Source: Flavobacterium aquidurense (GTDB taxonomy: Bacteria > Bacteroidota > Bacteroidia > Flavobacteriales > Flavobacteriaceae). From it: DNA of 64,000 nucleotides. The stretch spans positions 62,001 through 126,000 of the forward strand of contig NZ_JRLF01000012.1 of assembly GCF_001404985.1 (NCBI RefSeq), given 5' to 3'. A program made the translations under genes and the position numbers. Position 1 is the first letter of the stretch; each line of letters starts with the position of its first letter. The notes beneath the pieces are model-generated. The model worked only from the letters and a program-made list of their open reading frames with translations. It did no database searches and was not told the DNA's origin. Shown here piece by piece: positions 43,950 through 54,268 of the stretch.

Positions 43950-45140
43950 ATGAAAATTAAAGAAAATTTATACAATCAGAGGATTATATCTATTGATGCT
44001 TTACGAGGAATTACGATTTTTGTTATGATTTTTGTAAATGAACTGGCAAGTATCAAAAATGTACCTCAATGGATGAAGCATATGCCGGCTGATGCAGACG
44101 CTATGACTTTTGTTGATGTTGTTTTTCCTGCTTTTTTATTTATTGTAGGTATGTCTGTTCCGTTTGCTTTTAATGCCCGATTATTAAAAGGAGATAGTAC
44201 AAAAATTATTTGGTCACATACTTTAAAAAGAGCTTTGGCATTAATTATCATTGGTGTTTTTATGGTTAATGCTGAGGATGGTTATGATGCTGCGAAAATG
44301 ATAATTACACCTGTATTTTGGGCTCTTTTAGCTTATGCAATGCCAATACCAATTTGGAATAAATATGATAAAAATTTTCCGGTTTGGTTAAAAAATATAC
44401 TTCGATACGGCGGAATGTTGGTTTTAGTTGCGCTGTATTTTTTATATGTTCAGGATACCGGAGAAATTGGGATGACGCCAAAATGGTGGGGAATTCTGGG
44501 TTTAATAGGTTGGGCATATCTTTTTACTATCGTTTATTATTGGATTGTTTGCGGAAAATTATGGGCAATGATTACTTTTTTAGTAGTTTGTGTTTTGGCA
44601 AATACTATAAATTTAACGCAAGGAGCTCCATTGCAGCATTTGCCATGGTTTAATTTTATTGCAGGACATTTAACACATGCTGCATTAGTTGCTGCCGGAG
44701 TAGTTATCTCGCTGTTATTTTTTGATCGAAAAGTGCCTGCAAAAATCAATTGGGCAGTCATAGGTTTTACAATCTTGTTTTTTGTAACAGGATATTTGCT
44801 AAGACCTTATTATGGAATTTCAAAAATTAAGGGAACCCCATCCTGGACGATGTTCTCAGCTGCAATTTGTACCGTTTTGTTCTACTTTCTTTATTGGCTG
44901 ATGGAAATAAAAAAAATAACGAAGTGGAGTAATTTCTTTATGCCTGCAGCAGCAAATCCTTTGTTGATTTATATTTTACCGGGAGTATTGTATTATTTCT
45001 GTAAAGCTTTTAATATTCATATCATTCCGGGATATTTTCGTGTAGGTGTTCCTGGAATTATCTGGTCATTAATTTTCTCTACCATTATGTTGTTTGTAAT
45101 GAAATTATGTAACCGGTATAAAATTCAGTTGCACTTGTAA
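43950..45140 (+). CDS. Membrane acyltransferase, HGSNAT/DUF5009-like (copy 1)
   Basis: 396 aa with about ten helices. IDALRGITIFVMIFVN (SLDxxRG-like) and FVDVVFPAFLFIVGMSVPF match heparan-alpha-glucosaminide N-acetyltransferase-like proteins. The family carries acyl groups across the inner membrane to sugars or amino sugars. A second member is encoded at 58281-59552. The location next to polysaccharide genes suggests glycan acetylation, an inference. It starts at the ATG 43950 and ends in a convergent repeat. Confidence 0.85.
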   Translation: MKIKENLYNQRIISIDALRGITIFVMIFVNELASIKNVPQWMKHMPADADAMTFVDVVFPAFLFIVGMSVPFAFNARLLKGDSTKIIWSHTLKRALALIIIGVFMVNAEDGYDAAKMIITPVFWALLAYAMPIPIWNKYDKNFPVWLKNILRYGGMLVLVALYFLYVQDTGEIGMTPKWWGILGLIGWAYLFTIVYYWIVCGKLWAMITFLVVCVLANTINLTQGAPLQHLPWFNFIAGHLTHAALVAAGVVISLLFFDRKVPAKINWAVIGFTILFFVTGYLLRPYYGISKIKGTPSWTMFSAAICTVLFYFLYWLMEIKKITKWSNFFMPAAANPLLIYILPGVLYYFCKAFNIHIIPGYFRVGVPGIIWSLIFSTIMLFVMKLCNRYKIQLHL

Positions 45141-45150
45141 AGATTTAAAA

Positions 45151-45190
45151 GTTTCAGGTTTCAGGTCAACGCAATGTGAAACATGAAACA
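45151..45190. repeat. Word-palindrome repeat, GTTTCAGGTTTCAGGT type
   Basis: GTTTCAGGTTTCAGGT faces GTGAAACATGAAACA in a convergent gap. It is shorter than the other copies. Confidence 0.5.
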
Positions 45191-45196
45191 ATTTTT

Positions 45197-45760
45197 TTAC
45201 TTCTCAATTATAACTGATTTTATTTCTAAAAATGCCCCCGAAACCGGAGTATAATTCACAAAATTGAATTTGCAAAGATTATGAATGTTTAAAATTTTTC
45301 CGTCAGGGAGTCCGTCTTGTTTAAAATCTGACCACAGAATTTTAATAGTTGTAAACCTCGTTGGTGAAGCTGCCAGATCAACTCTTGGGTGCGAACCTCC
45401 ATGCACACAACCTGTTCCTTCTGGATTTCCTTCTCGCGCTTGTAATTTTACAAGATGAGATGCTTTATAAGTAATACTCACAAATTTAGAATTATCTGAT
45501 AAATTTGTAGGCGCACCATCATTTGAATTTGATTCCGTTATTAAAACATTCAATTCAATTTCACCAACGGGATTATCTTTTGCCGTTACCTTAATAATAC
45601 CTTTTTCCTGACGAACACGATTAATAATCTCCTGGTTTTCTACTGCAGGACCTGCAATATACCAAGTTGAGGTTTTAACTAAATCTTTATCTGAATCATT
45701 TTTAATAGAAATAAAACCTACTATTAAAAAGCCTACTGTCAGAATTAAAAATAGATTCAA
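45197..45760 (-). CDS. Exported protein of unknown function, possible frameshifted start
   Basis: 187 aa from a TTG at 45760. One N-terminal hydrophobic helix (FLILTVGFLIVGFISI) is followed by a soluble domain with a TGCVHGGSHPRVDL segment (one Cys and two His) near residue 120. No family is recognised. A better start ATG AAA AAG AAG ATA TTG lies upstream (about 45785) in another frame. Deleting one A would join MKKKILIR to the present frame and give a full export signal. The gene may be frameshifted or the sequence may carry an error. Confidence 0.6.
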   Translation of the reverse strand: MNLFLILTVGFLIVGFISIKNDSDKDLVKTSTWYIAGPAVENQEIINRVRQEKGIIKVTAKDNPVGEIELNVLITESNSNDGAPTNLSDNSKFVSITYKASHLVKLQAREGNPEGTGCVHGGSHPRVDLAASPTRFTTIKILWSDFKQDGLPDGKILNIHNLCKFNFVNYTPVSGAFLEIKSVIIEK

Positions 45761-45888
45761 TCTTAATCAATATCTTCTTTTTCATATAAATTAAAATTAG
45801 TTGAAATCAAAAATATGATTTTATAGTTTGTCTTAAGTTTTCTTTTTTTATTATCTCTAATAATCAACCTCTGTTCTAAATTTAATTT

Positions 45889-45896
45889 TAAATTTG
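45889..45896 (+). promoter_or_regulatory. TAnnTTTG box before the BamA-like barrel
   Basis: TAAATTTG, 29 bp before the ATG at 45926. Confidence 0.45.
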
Positions 45897-45925
45897 TAAG
45901 AAGTTGTTTCTTAAATAATTATGAA

Positions 45926-47107
45926 ATGAAAATTCTAAAATCTTTAATTGTTTTGTTTTTCTTTTTTTCAGGTTCATTTTGTTATTCACAAAAGGATTCG
46001 ATTTCGAATAACGAAAAAGATATTTTAGATGTTTTATATAAGCTCTTTCATAAAAATGACTCAGTGCGAATTAATCCGGATAAAAGAGTTGCTTTTTCTT
46101 TGCTTCCGGTTCCTATAGATGCAAATAAAAGTGCAGGATTAGTAGTCTCTTTTTTAACCACATTTTATCTTGGCGACAGCAATACGACAAAAATGTCGCA
46201 AGTTTCATTTTCGCCCTATTTTAGTTTTACCAAGCAATACGTTTTTCCTATACAATCTTATATTTATACAAAAGACAATAACTGGAATTTTATTGGGGAT
46301 TACAGATATATGATTTATCCGCAGCCAACTTATGGTTTAGGCGGACATAATACAGATAAAAAAATGTCGACTTTAGATTATCAGCAATGGCGGTTTTATC
46401 AATTTGCAACCCGAAAGATTATTGGTGATTTCCGTTTAGGATTAGGATTGTTATTGGATAATTATCAAAATATTTCTGAAGAATCCTATATAGAAGACCA
46501 AACCGATTATTCGAAATATATGAATGACGATTTCTCAAACGAAAATTCTTTTGGTGTTGCTATTCAGGGATTGTATGATTCCAGAAAAAACAACGTAAAT
46601 CCTGAACAGGGTTTGTATGTCGAAGCAGATTACAGAATTAATACCAGTGGAGTAGAAGGCGCAAAATGGAAATCTATTTATTTGGATGCACGAAAATATC
46701 ATTCTTTCCATAAATATAAACACAGAGTTTTGGCGTACCGGGCTTTTTACTGGTCTACGTTTGGCGGAAAACCACATTATCTTGATTTGCCAAGCATTGG
46801 TTGGGATCGTGACGGAAAAACGGGCCGAGGTTTTACAAGAAATAGATTTCGCAGCAACGCATTAATTTATTTTGAAACGGAATATCGAACAGATATTTCT
46901 AAAAACGGATTTTGGGGAATGGTGTTTTTTACCAATCTTTCGTCAGTTTCAAAGTTAGATACTTATGATTTTAAAAAATGGAATCCGGCCGTTGGAACCG
47001 GTTTACGTATCAAATGGAACAAACAAAACAATAGTAATTTGGTACTGGATTTTGGTGTTAGTAAAAACGATTGGTCATTACGGTTAGGATTGGCTGAAAA
47101 TTTCTAA
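45926..47107 (+). CDS. BamA/TamA-type surface antigen barrel, no POTRA
   Basis: 393 aa. The signal peptide MKILKSLIVLFFFFSGSFCY is followed by a short linker, and then a 16-strand-like barrel region with GVAIQGLYDSRKNNVNPEQG (D15/BamA strand pair) and the final strand WSLRLGLAENF. POTRA domains are absent, so it is closer to barrel-only patatin-like or TamA relatives than to BamA itself. Role unknown, possibly outer-membrane transport. A GT2 gene follows in the same direction after 30 bp. Confidence 0.82.
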   Translation: MKILKSLIVLFFFFSGSFCYSQKDSISNNEKDILDVLYKLFHKNDSVRINPDKRVAFSLLPVPIDANKSAGLVVSFLTTFYLGDSNTTKMSQVSFSPYFSFTKQYVFPIQSYIYTKDNNWNFIGDYRYMIYPQPTYGLGGHNTDKKMSTLDYQQWRFYQFATRKIIGDFRLGLGLLLDNYQNISEESYIEDQTDYSKYMNDDFSNENSFGVAIQGLYDSRKNNVNPEQGLYVEADYRINTSGVEGAKWKSIYLDARKYHSFHKYKHRVLAYRAFYWSTFGGKPHYLDLPSIGWDRDGKTGRGFTRNRFRSNALIYFETEYRTDISKNGFWGMVFFTNLSSVSKLDTYDFKKWNPAVGTGLRIKWNKQNNSNLVLDFGVSKNDWSLRLGLAENF

Positions 47108-47137
47108 CTTTCCCAAAAATCAACAGATCAAATTTTC

Positions 47138-48301
47138 ATGCAATTATCGGTAATTATTCTCAATTATAATGTGCGTTACTTTCTGGAACAATGTGTTTTA
47201 AGTGTGCAGGAATCACTTTCGACACTTGATGCCGAAATTATTGTTGTTGATAATAATTCATCAGATGAAAGCTGTTTGATGATGAAAAGTAAATTCCCAA
47301 ACGTAAAATTAATTCAAAATAATTCTAATTGTGGTTTTCCAAAAGGCAATAATATTGGTGTTGAACAAGCTTCCGGAAAATATATTTGTATTTTAAATCC
47401 GGATACTGTTGTTGCAGAAGATACATTTATAAAAGTTTTGGCTTTTGCCGAAAAGCAAATTGATTTAGGAATTGTAGGCTGTAAATTAATTGACGGAACA
47501 GGAAGCTTTCTCCCGGAAAGTAAACGAGGAATTCCAACGCCCTGGGTTGCCTTTACGAAGATTTTTGGTTTGTATAAAATTTTTCCAAAGTCGAAAGTTT
47601 TTAATCAATATTATGCACAGCATATCAATGAAAATGAGACTGGAAAAGTTGAAATTTTAGTTGGTGCATTTATGGTTATGCATCGCAATTTGTATCTGGA
47701 GCTGGAAGGTTTCGATGAAAAATGTTTCATGTACGCAGATGATATCGATTTGTCATATCGTGTATTGCAGAAACAGAAATCGAATTATTATTTTCATGAA
47801 ACCACAGTTTTGCATTATAAAGGTGAAAGTACCGTGAAAGACGAAAAATATATGAAACGCTTTCAGGAAGCAATGAGCTTTTTCTATCAAAAGCATTTTA
47901 AAAAATCATGGTTTTTTGAATTTTTCATTCAAATTGGGATTTGGTTTTTCTCTATTGTAAAAATGTTTGAGGGAAAAACGAAGCCAAAACCTGCACCGGA
48001 AAGTGTTCTTTTTTATTCTTTAAATAGAAATTTGTCTGAAAAATTACCTTTTATTTTAAAAAATAAAGTTGTCTTTTTCGATTTGAAAAAAGAAAAAATG
48101 GTAAATTCGTCCCTGATTTTTAGGGGTAAAAAGATGGAGATTATTTTGGATAATCAGTATGTTTCGTTCAAAAAATGTATCAAAATCATAGAAACTCTTA
48201 AAGATAAGAACATTACTTTTAAGATTTTCCCCAAAAATACAAATTTTATTATCGGGAGTAATTCCCGAAATGACAGAGGGCAAATTATAAAAATTGAGTA
48301 A
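47138..48301 (+). CDS. Family 2 glycosyltransferase
   Basis: 387 aa. MQLSVIILNYNVRYFLEQCV opens the GT-A fold; VVDNNSSDES and LNPDTVVAED bind the nucleotide-sugar diphosphate, and ADDIDLSYRV is the catalytic-region motif, as in WbbL-type rhamnosyltransferases. The last 100 residues form a hydrophobic membrane-associated tail (FFEFFIQIGIWFFSIVKMFE). The donor sugar is unproven. It lies 30 bp after the barrel gene and is within the polysaccharide neighbourhood. Confidence 0.88.
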   Translation: MQLSVIILNYNVRYFLEQCVLSVQESLSTLDAEIIVVDNNSSDESCLMMKSKFPNVKLIQNNSNCGFPKGNNIGVEQASGKYICILNPDTVVAEDTFIKVLAFAEKQIDLGIVGCKLIDGTGSFLPESKRGIPTPWVAFTKIFGLYKIFPKSKVFNQYYAQHINENETGKVEILVGAFMVMHRNLYLELEGFDEKCFMYADDIDLSYRVLQKQKSNYYFHETTVLHYKGESTVKDEKYMKRFQEAMSFFYQKHFKKSWFFEFFIQIGIWFFSIVKMFEGKTKPKPAPESVLFYSLNRNLSEKLPFILKNKVVFFDLKKEKMVNSSLIFRGKKMEIILDNQYVSFKKCIKIIETLKDKNITFKIFPKNTNFIIGSNSRNDRGQIIKIE

Positions 48302-48385
48302 AAAATTATATTAAGTGTAATTTATATTTAAAATATTTAGTAATTTCGCAATCAGAAAATCAAAATCATCCTTTAGATTAACAAT

Positions 48386-49717
48386 ATGGCAAGATTTGAA
48401 TTAAAGCTTCCTAAGATGGGAGAAAGTGTCGCTGAAGCAACTATTACCAACTGGTTGAAAGAAGTGGGAGATAAAATTGAAGCTGATGAAGCTGTACTTG
48501 AAATTGCAACTGATAAGGTTGACAGTGAAGTGCCAAGCGAAGTTTCGGGAATTTTAGTTGAACAGTTATTTGGTAAAGATGATTTAGTTCAGGTAGGACA
48601 AACCATTGCAATTATTGAAACAGAAGGTGATGCACCAGTTGCAAAATCTGAAGAAGTTACAGCGCCGGCTGAAGCTGCGGCAATAGAACAAACTATAGAA
48701 GCTGCTAAAGATGTTGTAGCTGCTCCACAAGATTTCTCAGGATCTGATAAATTCTTTTCTCCGTTAGTAAAAAATATTGCGAAAGAAGAAGGGATTTCTG
48801 TTGCTGAATTAGAAAGTCTTGCAGGTTCTGGTAAAGACGGACGTGTAACAAAAGAAGATATTTTAAAATATATTGAAGATCGTAAATCCGGTGTTCAAAC
48901 TCCAAAAGCTGTTGTTGAGGCTCCAAAAGCAGTAGAACCAGTAGCTCAGAAAGTTCATGCAGTTCCGGTTCAAAAAAGCCAGCAAGCAGTTCCGGTTTCT
49001 GTAAATGGAGGTGACGAAATTATCGAAATGGACAGAATGCGTAAACTGATTTCAGGATACATGACGGCTTCAGTTCAGACTTCGGCTCACGTGCAATCGT
49101 TTATTGAAGTCGATGTAACGAATATTGTAAAATGGAGAGAAAAAGTAAAAACCGCTTTCGAAAAAAGAGAAGGCGAGAAGTTGACTTTTACACCAATTAT
49201 GATGGAAGCTGTGGCAAAAGCCTTAAAAGATTTCCCGGGAATGAATATTTCTGTTGATGGTGATTATATCATCAAAAAGAAAAATATAAATTTAGGAATG
49301 GCTGCGGCTTTACCTAACGGAAACTTAATTGTTCCTGTAATTAAAAATGCAGATCAATTGAATCTTGTAGGAATGGCAAAAGCGGTTAATGATTTAGGTA
49401 ACCGTGCAAAAGCAGGAAAATTAAAACCAGACGATACACAAGGTGGTACTTATACAGTAACGAATGTGGGAACTTTTGGCAGTGTTTTTGGAACGCCAAT
49501 TATCAATCAGCCACAGGTAGGAATCCTGGCTCTTGGTGCAATTCGTAAAGTGCCTGCGGTTATTGAAACTCCGGAAGGGGATTTTATCGGGATTCGTCAA
49601 AAAATGTTCTTGTCGCACTCTTACGATCACAGAGTTGTTGATGGAGCTTTAGGTGGAAGTTTCGTAAAAAGAGTAGCAGAATATCTAGAAGCTTTTGATG
49701 TAGATCGTGATTTCTAA
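48386..49717 (+). CDS. 2-oxo acid dehydrogenase E2 (lipoyl acyltransferase)
   Basis: 443 aa. The lipoyl domain is at 1-80 with Lys44 in ATDKVDSEVPSEVSG. The peripheral subunit-binding domain is near 140-175 (PLVKNIAKEEGISVAELES). The catalytic domain ends with SYDHRVVDGALGGSF carrying the active-site HxxxD. Its sequence resembles branched-chain keto acid or pyruvate dehydrogenase E2; the neighbours do not settle which, as E1 and E3 are not here. A terminator follows at 49738-49770. Confidence 0.93.
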   Translation: MARFELKLPKMGESVAEATITNWLKEVGDKIEADEAVLEIATDKVDSEVPSEVSGILVEQLFGKDDLVQVGQTIAIIETEGDAPVAKSEEVTAPAEAAAIEQTIEAAKDVVAAPQDFSGSDKFFSPLVKNIAKEEGISVAELESLAGSGKDGRVTKEDILKYIEDRKSGVQTPKAVVEAPKAVEPVAQKVHAVPVQKSQQAVPVSVNGGDEIIEMDRMRKLISGYMTASVQTSAHVQSFIEVDVTNIVKWREKVKTAFEKREGEKLTFTPIMMEAVAKALKDFPGMNISVDGDYIIKKKNINLGMAAALPNGNLIVPVIKNADQLNLVGMAKAVNDLGNRAKAGKLKPDDTQGGTYTVTNVGTFGSVFGTPIINQPQVGILALGAIRKVPAVIETPEGDFIGIRQKMFLSHSYDHRVVDGALGGSFVKRVAEYLEAFDVDRDF

Positions 49718-49737
49718 AATCAAATAAAAATAAATTT

Positions 49738-49770
49738 AAACCCGGAAGATTTTAATGATTTTCCGGGTTT
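49738..49770 (+). terminator. Intrinsic terminator of the E2 gene
   Basis: AAACCCGGAA (49738-49747) pairs with TTCCGGGTTT (49761-49770), followed by a U run. Confidence 0.85.
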
Positions 49771-49933
49771 TTTGTTTGTAAGAAAAGGTTAAGGAAACGA
49801 TCTTTGCTTTTCTTTGATACTATATTTTGAAGTTGAAATCTAAAAATTGAATCCATTTTTGATTAAAAAAAATAAGAATACAGGAGGAAATTCGGCTTTA
49901 AAAATTACATTTGTAATCTTATAAAAATTAAAA

Positions 49934-50704
49934 ATGGAACTCAAACTCAACAAACCAATTTGCTTTTTTGATCTTGAAACAACCGGAATTGATATCGGTA
50001 AAGATCGAATTGTAGAAATTTCGATATTCAAAGTTTTTCCAAACGGAAATAAAGAAAGTAAAACCTGGTTAGTGAATCCTACGATTCCAATTCCGCCGCA
50101 AACTACCGCAGTTCATGGTATTACAGATGAAAAAGTAGCAAATGAACCTACTTTTGCAGAACTGGCGCCTCAGGTTCATAATATGATTAAGGATAGTGAT
50201 TTGGGTGGATTTAATTCAGATCGTTTTGATATTCCGTTATTGGCAGAAGAATTACTTCGTGCCGGAGTTGACTTTGATATGAAAAATAAAGTTTCAGTAG
50301 ATGTGCAGACTATTTTTCATAAAATGGAAGAACGCACTTTAAGTGCTGCATTGAAATTTTATTGCGGAAAAAGTCTTGAAAATGCGCATTCTGCAGAAGC
50401 GGATACAATGGCAACTTACGAAATATTAAAAGCACAATTAGATCGTTATCCGGATTTAGAAAATGATATGAAGTCATTATCTGAATTTACAACCCGTAAA
50501 AAAATCGCTGATTTCGCCGGAATGATTGCTTTCGATAAAGACAACGAAGAAATTTTTACATTCGGAAAACATAAAGGTGCAAAGGTTGATAAAATTCTTG
50601 AAAGCGAACCAGGCTATTTCAGCTGGATTCAAAATGCGGACTTCCCGTTATATACCAAAAAGGTTCTGACAGCAATTAAATTAAGAAAGTTAAATACAAA
50701 ATAA
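49934..50704 (+). CDS. DEDDh exonuclease with ExoX-like C-terminal domain
   Basis: 256 aa. FFDLETTG (Asp13, Glu15), GFNSDRFDIPLL and HSAEADTMATYE form the DEDDh active site of DnaQ/ExoX-type 3'-5' exonucleases. The C-terminal 70 residues hold FTFGKHKGAKVDKILESE and GYFSWIQNADFP, which match the ExoX-like C-terminal module. Probably a DNA-repair or proofreading accessory nuclease, not the Pol III epsilon chain. The next gene starts 94 bp on, with a word repeat between. Confidence 0.88.
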   Translation: MELKLNKPICFFDLETTGIDIGKDRIVEISIFKVFPNGNKESKTWLVNPTIPIPPQTTAVHGITDEKVANEPTFAELAPQVHNMIKDSDLGGFNSDRFDIPLLAEELLRAGVDFDMKNKVSVDVQTIFHKMEERTLSAALKFYCGKSLENAHSAEADTMATYEILKAQLDRYPDLENDMKSLSEFTTRKKIADFAGMIAFDKDNEEIFTFGKHKGAKVDKILESEPGYFSWIQNADFPLYTKKVLTAIKLRKLNTK

Positions 50705-50790
50705 GGTTCTAAGTTGCTAAGATTCTAAGTTGCTAAGTTTTTTACGCATAGTTTCTTAGAGCCTTAGTGACTTAGTGACTTAGTAACTTA
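50705..50790. repeat. Word-palindrome repeat, CTAAGTTGCTAAG type
   Basis: TTCTAAGTTGCTAAGATTC words (50705-50740) face CTTAGTGACTTAGTGACTTA (50752-50790). It lies between two tandem genes on the + strand and shares its word with 12213-12305. Confidence 0.75.
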
Positions 50791-50798
50791 TAAAAGAA

Positions 50799-51410
50799 AT
50801 GAAGATAATCTGTATCGGTAGAAATTATACCAATCATATTGAGGAATTAAAGAATGAAAGACCAACAGAGCCAGTAGTTTTTATGAAGCCGGATTCGGCA
50901 GTTTTGTTGAAACAGCATCCGTTTGTAATTCCTGAATTTTCTGAAGAAATTCATCACGAAATAGAGATAATTGTTAAAATTAATAAAGTAGGGAAGTATA
51001 TAGAGCCCAAATTTGCTCATAAGTATTATGATGAAATTAGTGTAGGTATTGACTTTACTGCCAGAGATTTGCAGGATAAACTCAAAGCAAAAGGATTGCC
51101 TTGGGAAAAAGCAAAAGCATTTGACGGCTCTGCGGTTATTGGAGAGTTTTTGCCGAAAACTGATTTTGTTTCGATGGAAAATCTTACATTTGAGTTGACA
51201 AATAATTCTGAAACTGTTCAAAAAGGAAATACAAGCTTTATGCTTTGGAAAATAGATGAACTTGTGGCGTATGTATCGCAATTTTTTACTTTAAAAATTG
51301 GAGATATTATCTTTACGGGAACTCCTGAAGGTGTTGCTTCGGTTAAACCTAATGATGTTTTAGAAGGCTTTTTAGAAGATAAAAAATTATTTAGAATACA
51401 AGTAAAATAA
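50799..51410 (+). CDS. Fumarylacetoacetate hydrolase-family enzyme
   Basis: 203 aa. MKIICIGRNYTNHIEELKNE, EIHHEIEIIVKINK (metal-binding Glu residues) and DFTARDLQDKLKAKGLPWEK are the FAH-fold signature. The family splits or decarboxylates 2-keto-3-acids such as acylpyruvates. The specific reaction is unknown. The ATG of the Hpt gene overlaps its stop codon (TAATG at 51408-51412), so the two are translationally coupled. Confidence 0.9.
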   Translation: MKIICIGRNYTNHIEELKNERPTEPVVFMKPDSAVLLKQHPFVIPEFSEEIHHEIEIIVKINKVGKYIEPKFAHKYYDEISVGIDFTARDLQDKLKAKGLPWEKAKAFDGSAVIGEFLPKTDFVSMENLTFELTNNSETVQKGNTSFMLWKIDELVAYVSQFFTLKIGDIIFTGTPEGVASVKPNDVLEGFLEDKKLFRIQVK

Positions 51411-51754
51411 TGGCTTTAAAATACAACCTTTCGAAAGTATATGCGCTTTCAGACAATGATCCGGAATTTGTAAACGAAATTCTGCAATTATTTGTTACCG
51501 AAGTTCCTGAAGATTTACAGCAAATCAAAGAAGGGATCAAGAAAAAAGATCATAAATATGCATATTCTTATGCCCATAAAATAAAACCTACATTAGATTT
51601 AATGGGTTTAAATGTTGCTTTTGAAGAAATTCTGCAAGTTGAAGCCTGGACAAAGGCCGAAGGCAAGAAGAAGGAAATTATCGAAACTTTTAAAAGTATT
51701 AAAGTTCAGGTAAAAGAAGCAATCAAAGAAATTAAAAAAGATTTCGATTTGTAA
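51410..51754 (+). CDS. Histidine phosphotransfer (Hpt) protein
   Basis: 114 aa, one Hpt domain. His56 in SYAHKIKPTLDLMG is the phospho-accepting histidine. Hpt proteins relay phosphate between response-regulator receivers in multistep phosphorelays. No sensor kinase or receiver lies nearby, so its partners are elsewhere. The start overlaps the FAH gene stop, an odd but common type of operon in these bacteria. A run of lysine residues ends the protein. Confidence 0.88.
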   Translation: MALKYNLSKVYALSDNDPEFVNEILQLFVTEVPEDLQQIKEGIKKKDHKYAYSYAHKIKPTLDLMGLNVAFEEILQVEAWTKAEGKKKEIIETFKSIKVQVKEAIKEIKKDFDL

Positions 51755-51763
51755 AATTTAGGC

Positions 51764-51809
51764 ATGTTCCTGTTTTTGAGTTTATGTTTAAAGGTTAAAA
51801 ACAGGGACG
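51764..51809. terminator. Possible terminator hairpin after the Hpt gene
   Basis: GTTCCTGTTTTT (51765-51776) can pair with AAAAACAGGGAC, one G-U, in a long-loop hairpin. It lies about 15 bp past the stop, in an otherwise unannotated 227-bp gap before cinA. Confidence 0.4.
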
Positions 51810-51972
51810 CATCTATAGTTATCGGAATTTACTATATCTTTTGTTCCTGAAATATTTTGCTTGAATAGATGTCGCTTTTGTTACAAAAGGATATCGTTTG
51901 TACCACTCAGGTAAAACAGGAGCATAACTCTTCTTTATAATAATCACTTACAGCACAAGTAAGTAAAAATAA

Positions 51973-53235
<1,263 letters not shown>

Positions 53236-53306
53236 TTTTTTGTTTCAATCGTTTATTTTTCTTTTCTTTGCACCCTGATTTTGAATAACGATAAAAGATA
53301 AGTATA

Positions 53307-53543
53307 ATGTCAAGAGTTTGTGACCTTACAGGTAAAAGAGCGATGGTAGGAAATAACGTTTCTCACGCTATGAACAAAACTAAGAGAAAATTTTCTGTAA
53401 ACTTAGTTAAAAAGCGTTTTTATCTTCCAGAAGAAGATAGATGGATTACTCTTAGAGTAGCAGCATCTACGATAAAAACAATTAATAAAAATGGAATCAC
53501 TGCTGTTTTGAAAAAAGCACAGTCAGAAGGATTTATCAAATAA
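53307..53543 (+). CDS. rpmB: 50S ribosomal protein L28
   Basis: 78 aa, [20 protein letters not shown] with the family's conserved L28 core. The one Cys sits in VCDLTGKR. It leads the rpmB-rpmG-DUF4295 unit, with a 27-bp gap to rpmG. Role: large-subunit assembly at the exit-site side. Confidence 0.97.
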   Translation: MSRVCDLTGKRAMVGNNVSHAMNKTKRKFSVNLVKKRFYLPEEDRWITLRVAASTIKTINKNGITAVLKKAQSEGFIK

Positions 53544-53570
53544 TCTTTTCCTAAATAAATATATAGCAAG

Positions 53571-53753
53571 ATGGCAAAGAAAGGTAATAGAATCCAGGTA
53601 ATTTTAGAATGTACTGAACACAAGACTTCTGGTGTTGCGGGTACTTCAAGATACATTACAACTAAGAACAAAAAAAATACTCCGGACAGATTAGAGATTA
53701 AGAAATTTAATCCAATCTTGAAACGTGTAACTGTTCACAAAGAAATTAAGTAA
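53571..53753 (+). CDS. rpmG: 50S ribosomal protein L33
   Basis: 60 aa. [20 protein letters not shown] and [19 protein letters not shown] are diagnostic. It has one cysteine (Cys14), so it is the zinc-free type. It lies 27 bp downstream of rpmB and belongs to the same operon. Confidence 0.97.
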   Translation: MAKKGNRIQVILECTEHKTSGVAGTSRYITTKNKKNTPDRLEIKKFNPILKRVTVHKEIK

Positions 53754-53851
53754 TAATTAGAGATTTTAGTACAATCCTAAATGTTGATTATTAAGTAAAT
53801 TAATAACACTAAACATTTTAAGATTTATTGAATTTCAATAACATTTAAATC

Positions 53852-54004
53852 ATGGCAAAGAAAACCGTAGCATCGTTACAAACATCTTCTAAGAGATTAT
53901 CAAAAGCCATCAAAATGGTGAAATCTCCTAAAACTGGTGCATATACATTCGTAGAATCTATTATGGCTCCTGAAGAAGTTGATACTTTCTTGAAAAAGAA
54001 ATAA
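53852..54004 (+). CDS. DUF4295 small basic ribosome-associated protein
   Basis: 50 aa, with translation MAKKTVASLQTSSKRLSKAI and on, ending FLKKK, from an ATG at 53852. This DUF4295 family occurs in Bacteroidota directly after rpmG and is thought to be ribosome-linked because of that position; no function is proven. It is strongly basic. A terminator follows at 54024-54053. Confidence 0.9.
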   Translation: MAKKTVASLQTSSKRLSKAIKMVKSPKTGAYTFVESIMAPEEVDTFLKKK

Positions 54005-54023
54005 TAACAATTACAGTATATAG

Positions 54024-54053
54024 AAAAGCTACTTTCATTCGGAAGTAGCTTTT
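54024..54053 (+). terminator. Intrinsic terminator of the rpmB-rpmG-DUF4295 operon
   Basis: An 11-bp stem (54024-54034 with 54043-54053), AAAAGCTACTT type, followed by U-rich sequence. Confidence 0.85.
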
Positions 54054-54268
54054 TTATTTTTTATATTTGTCTAAAATTTTATAGAAATATAACAATTGGC
54101 TTTTTTTTAAGCATTAGTTCCCGATATCCTCTATATCTTTACTCTCCGCATTGTGGAATCAAAAGGTATAAATACTATCGGTTCAGATGAAAACAATGGG
54201 CTTCTATAAAATTAGGACTATCAGATTGTTAAAATCGTATAGTCTAAAAAACTAACAACCTATAAAAA

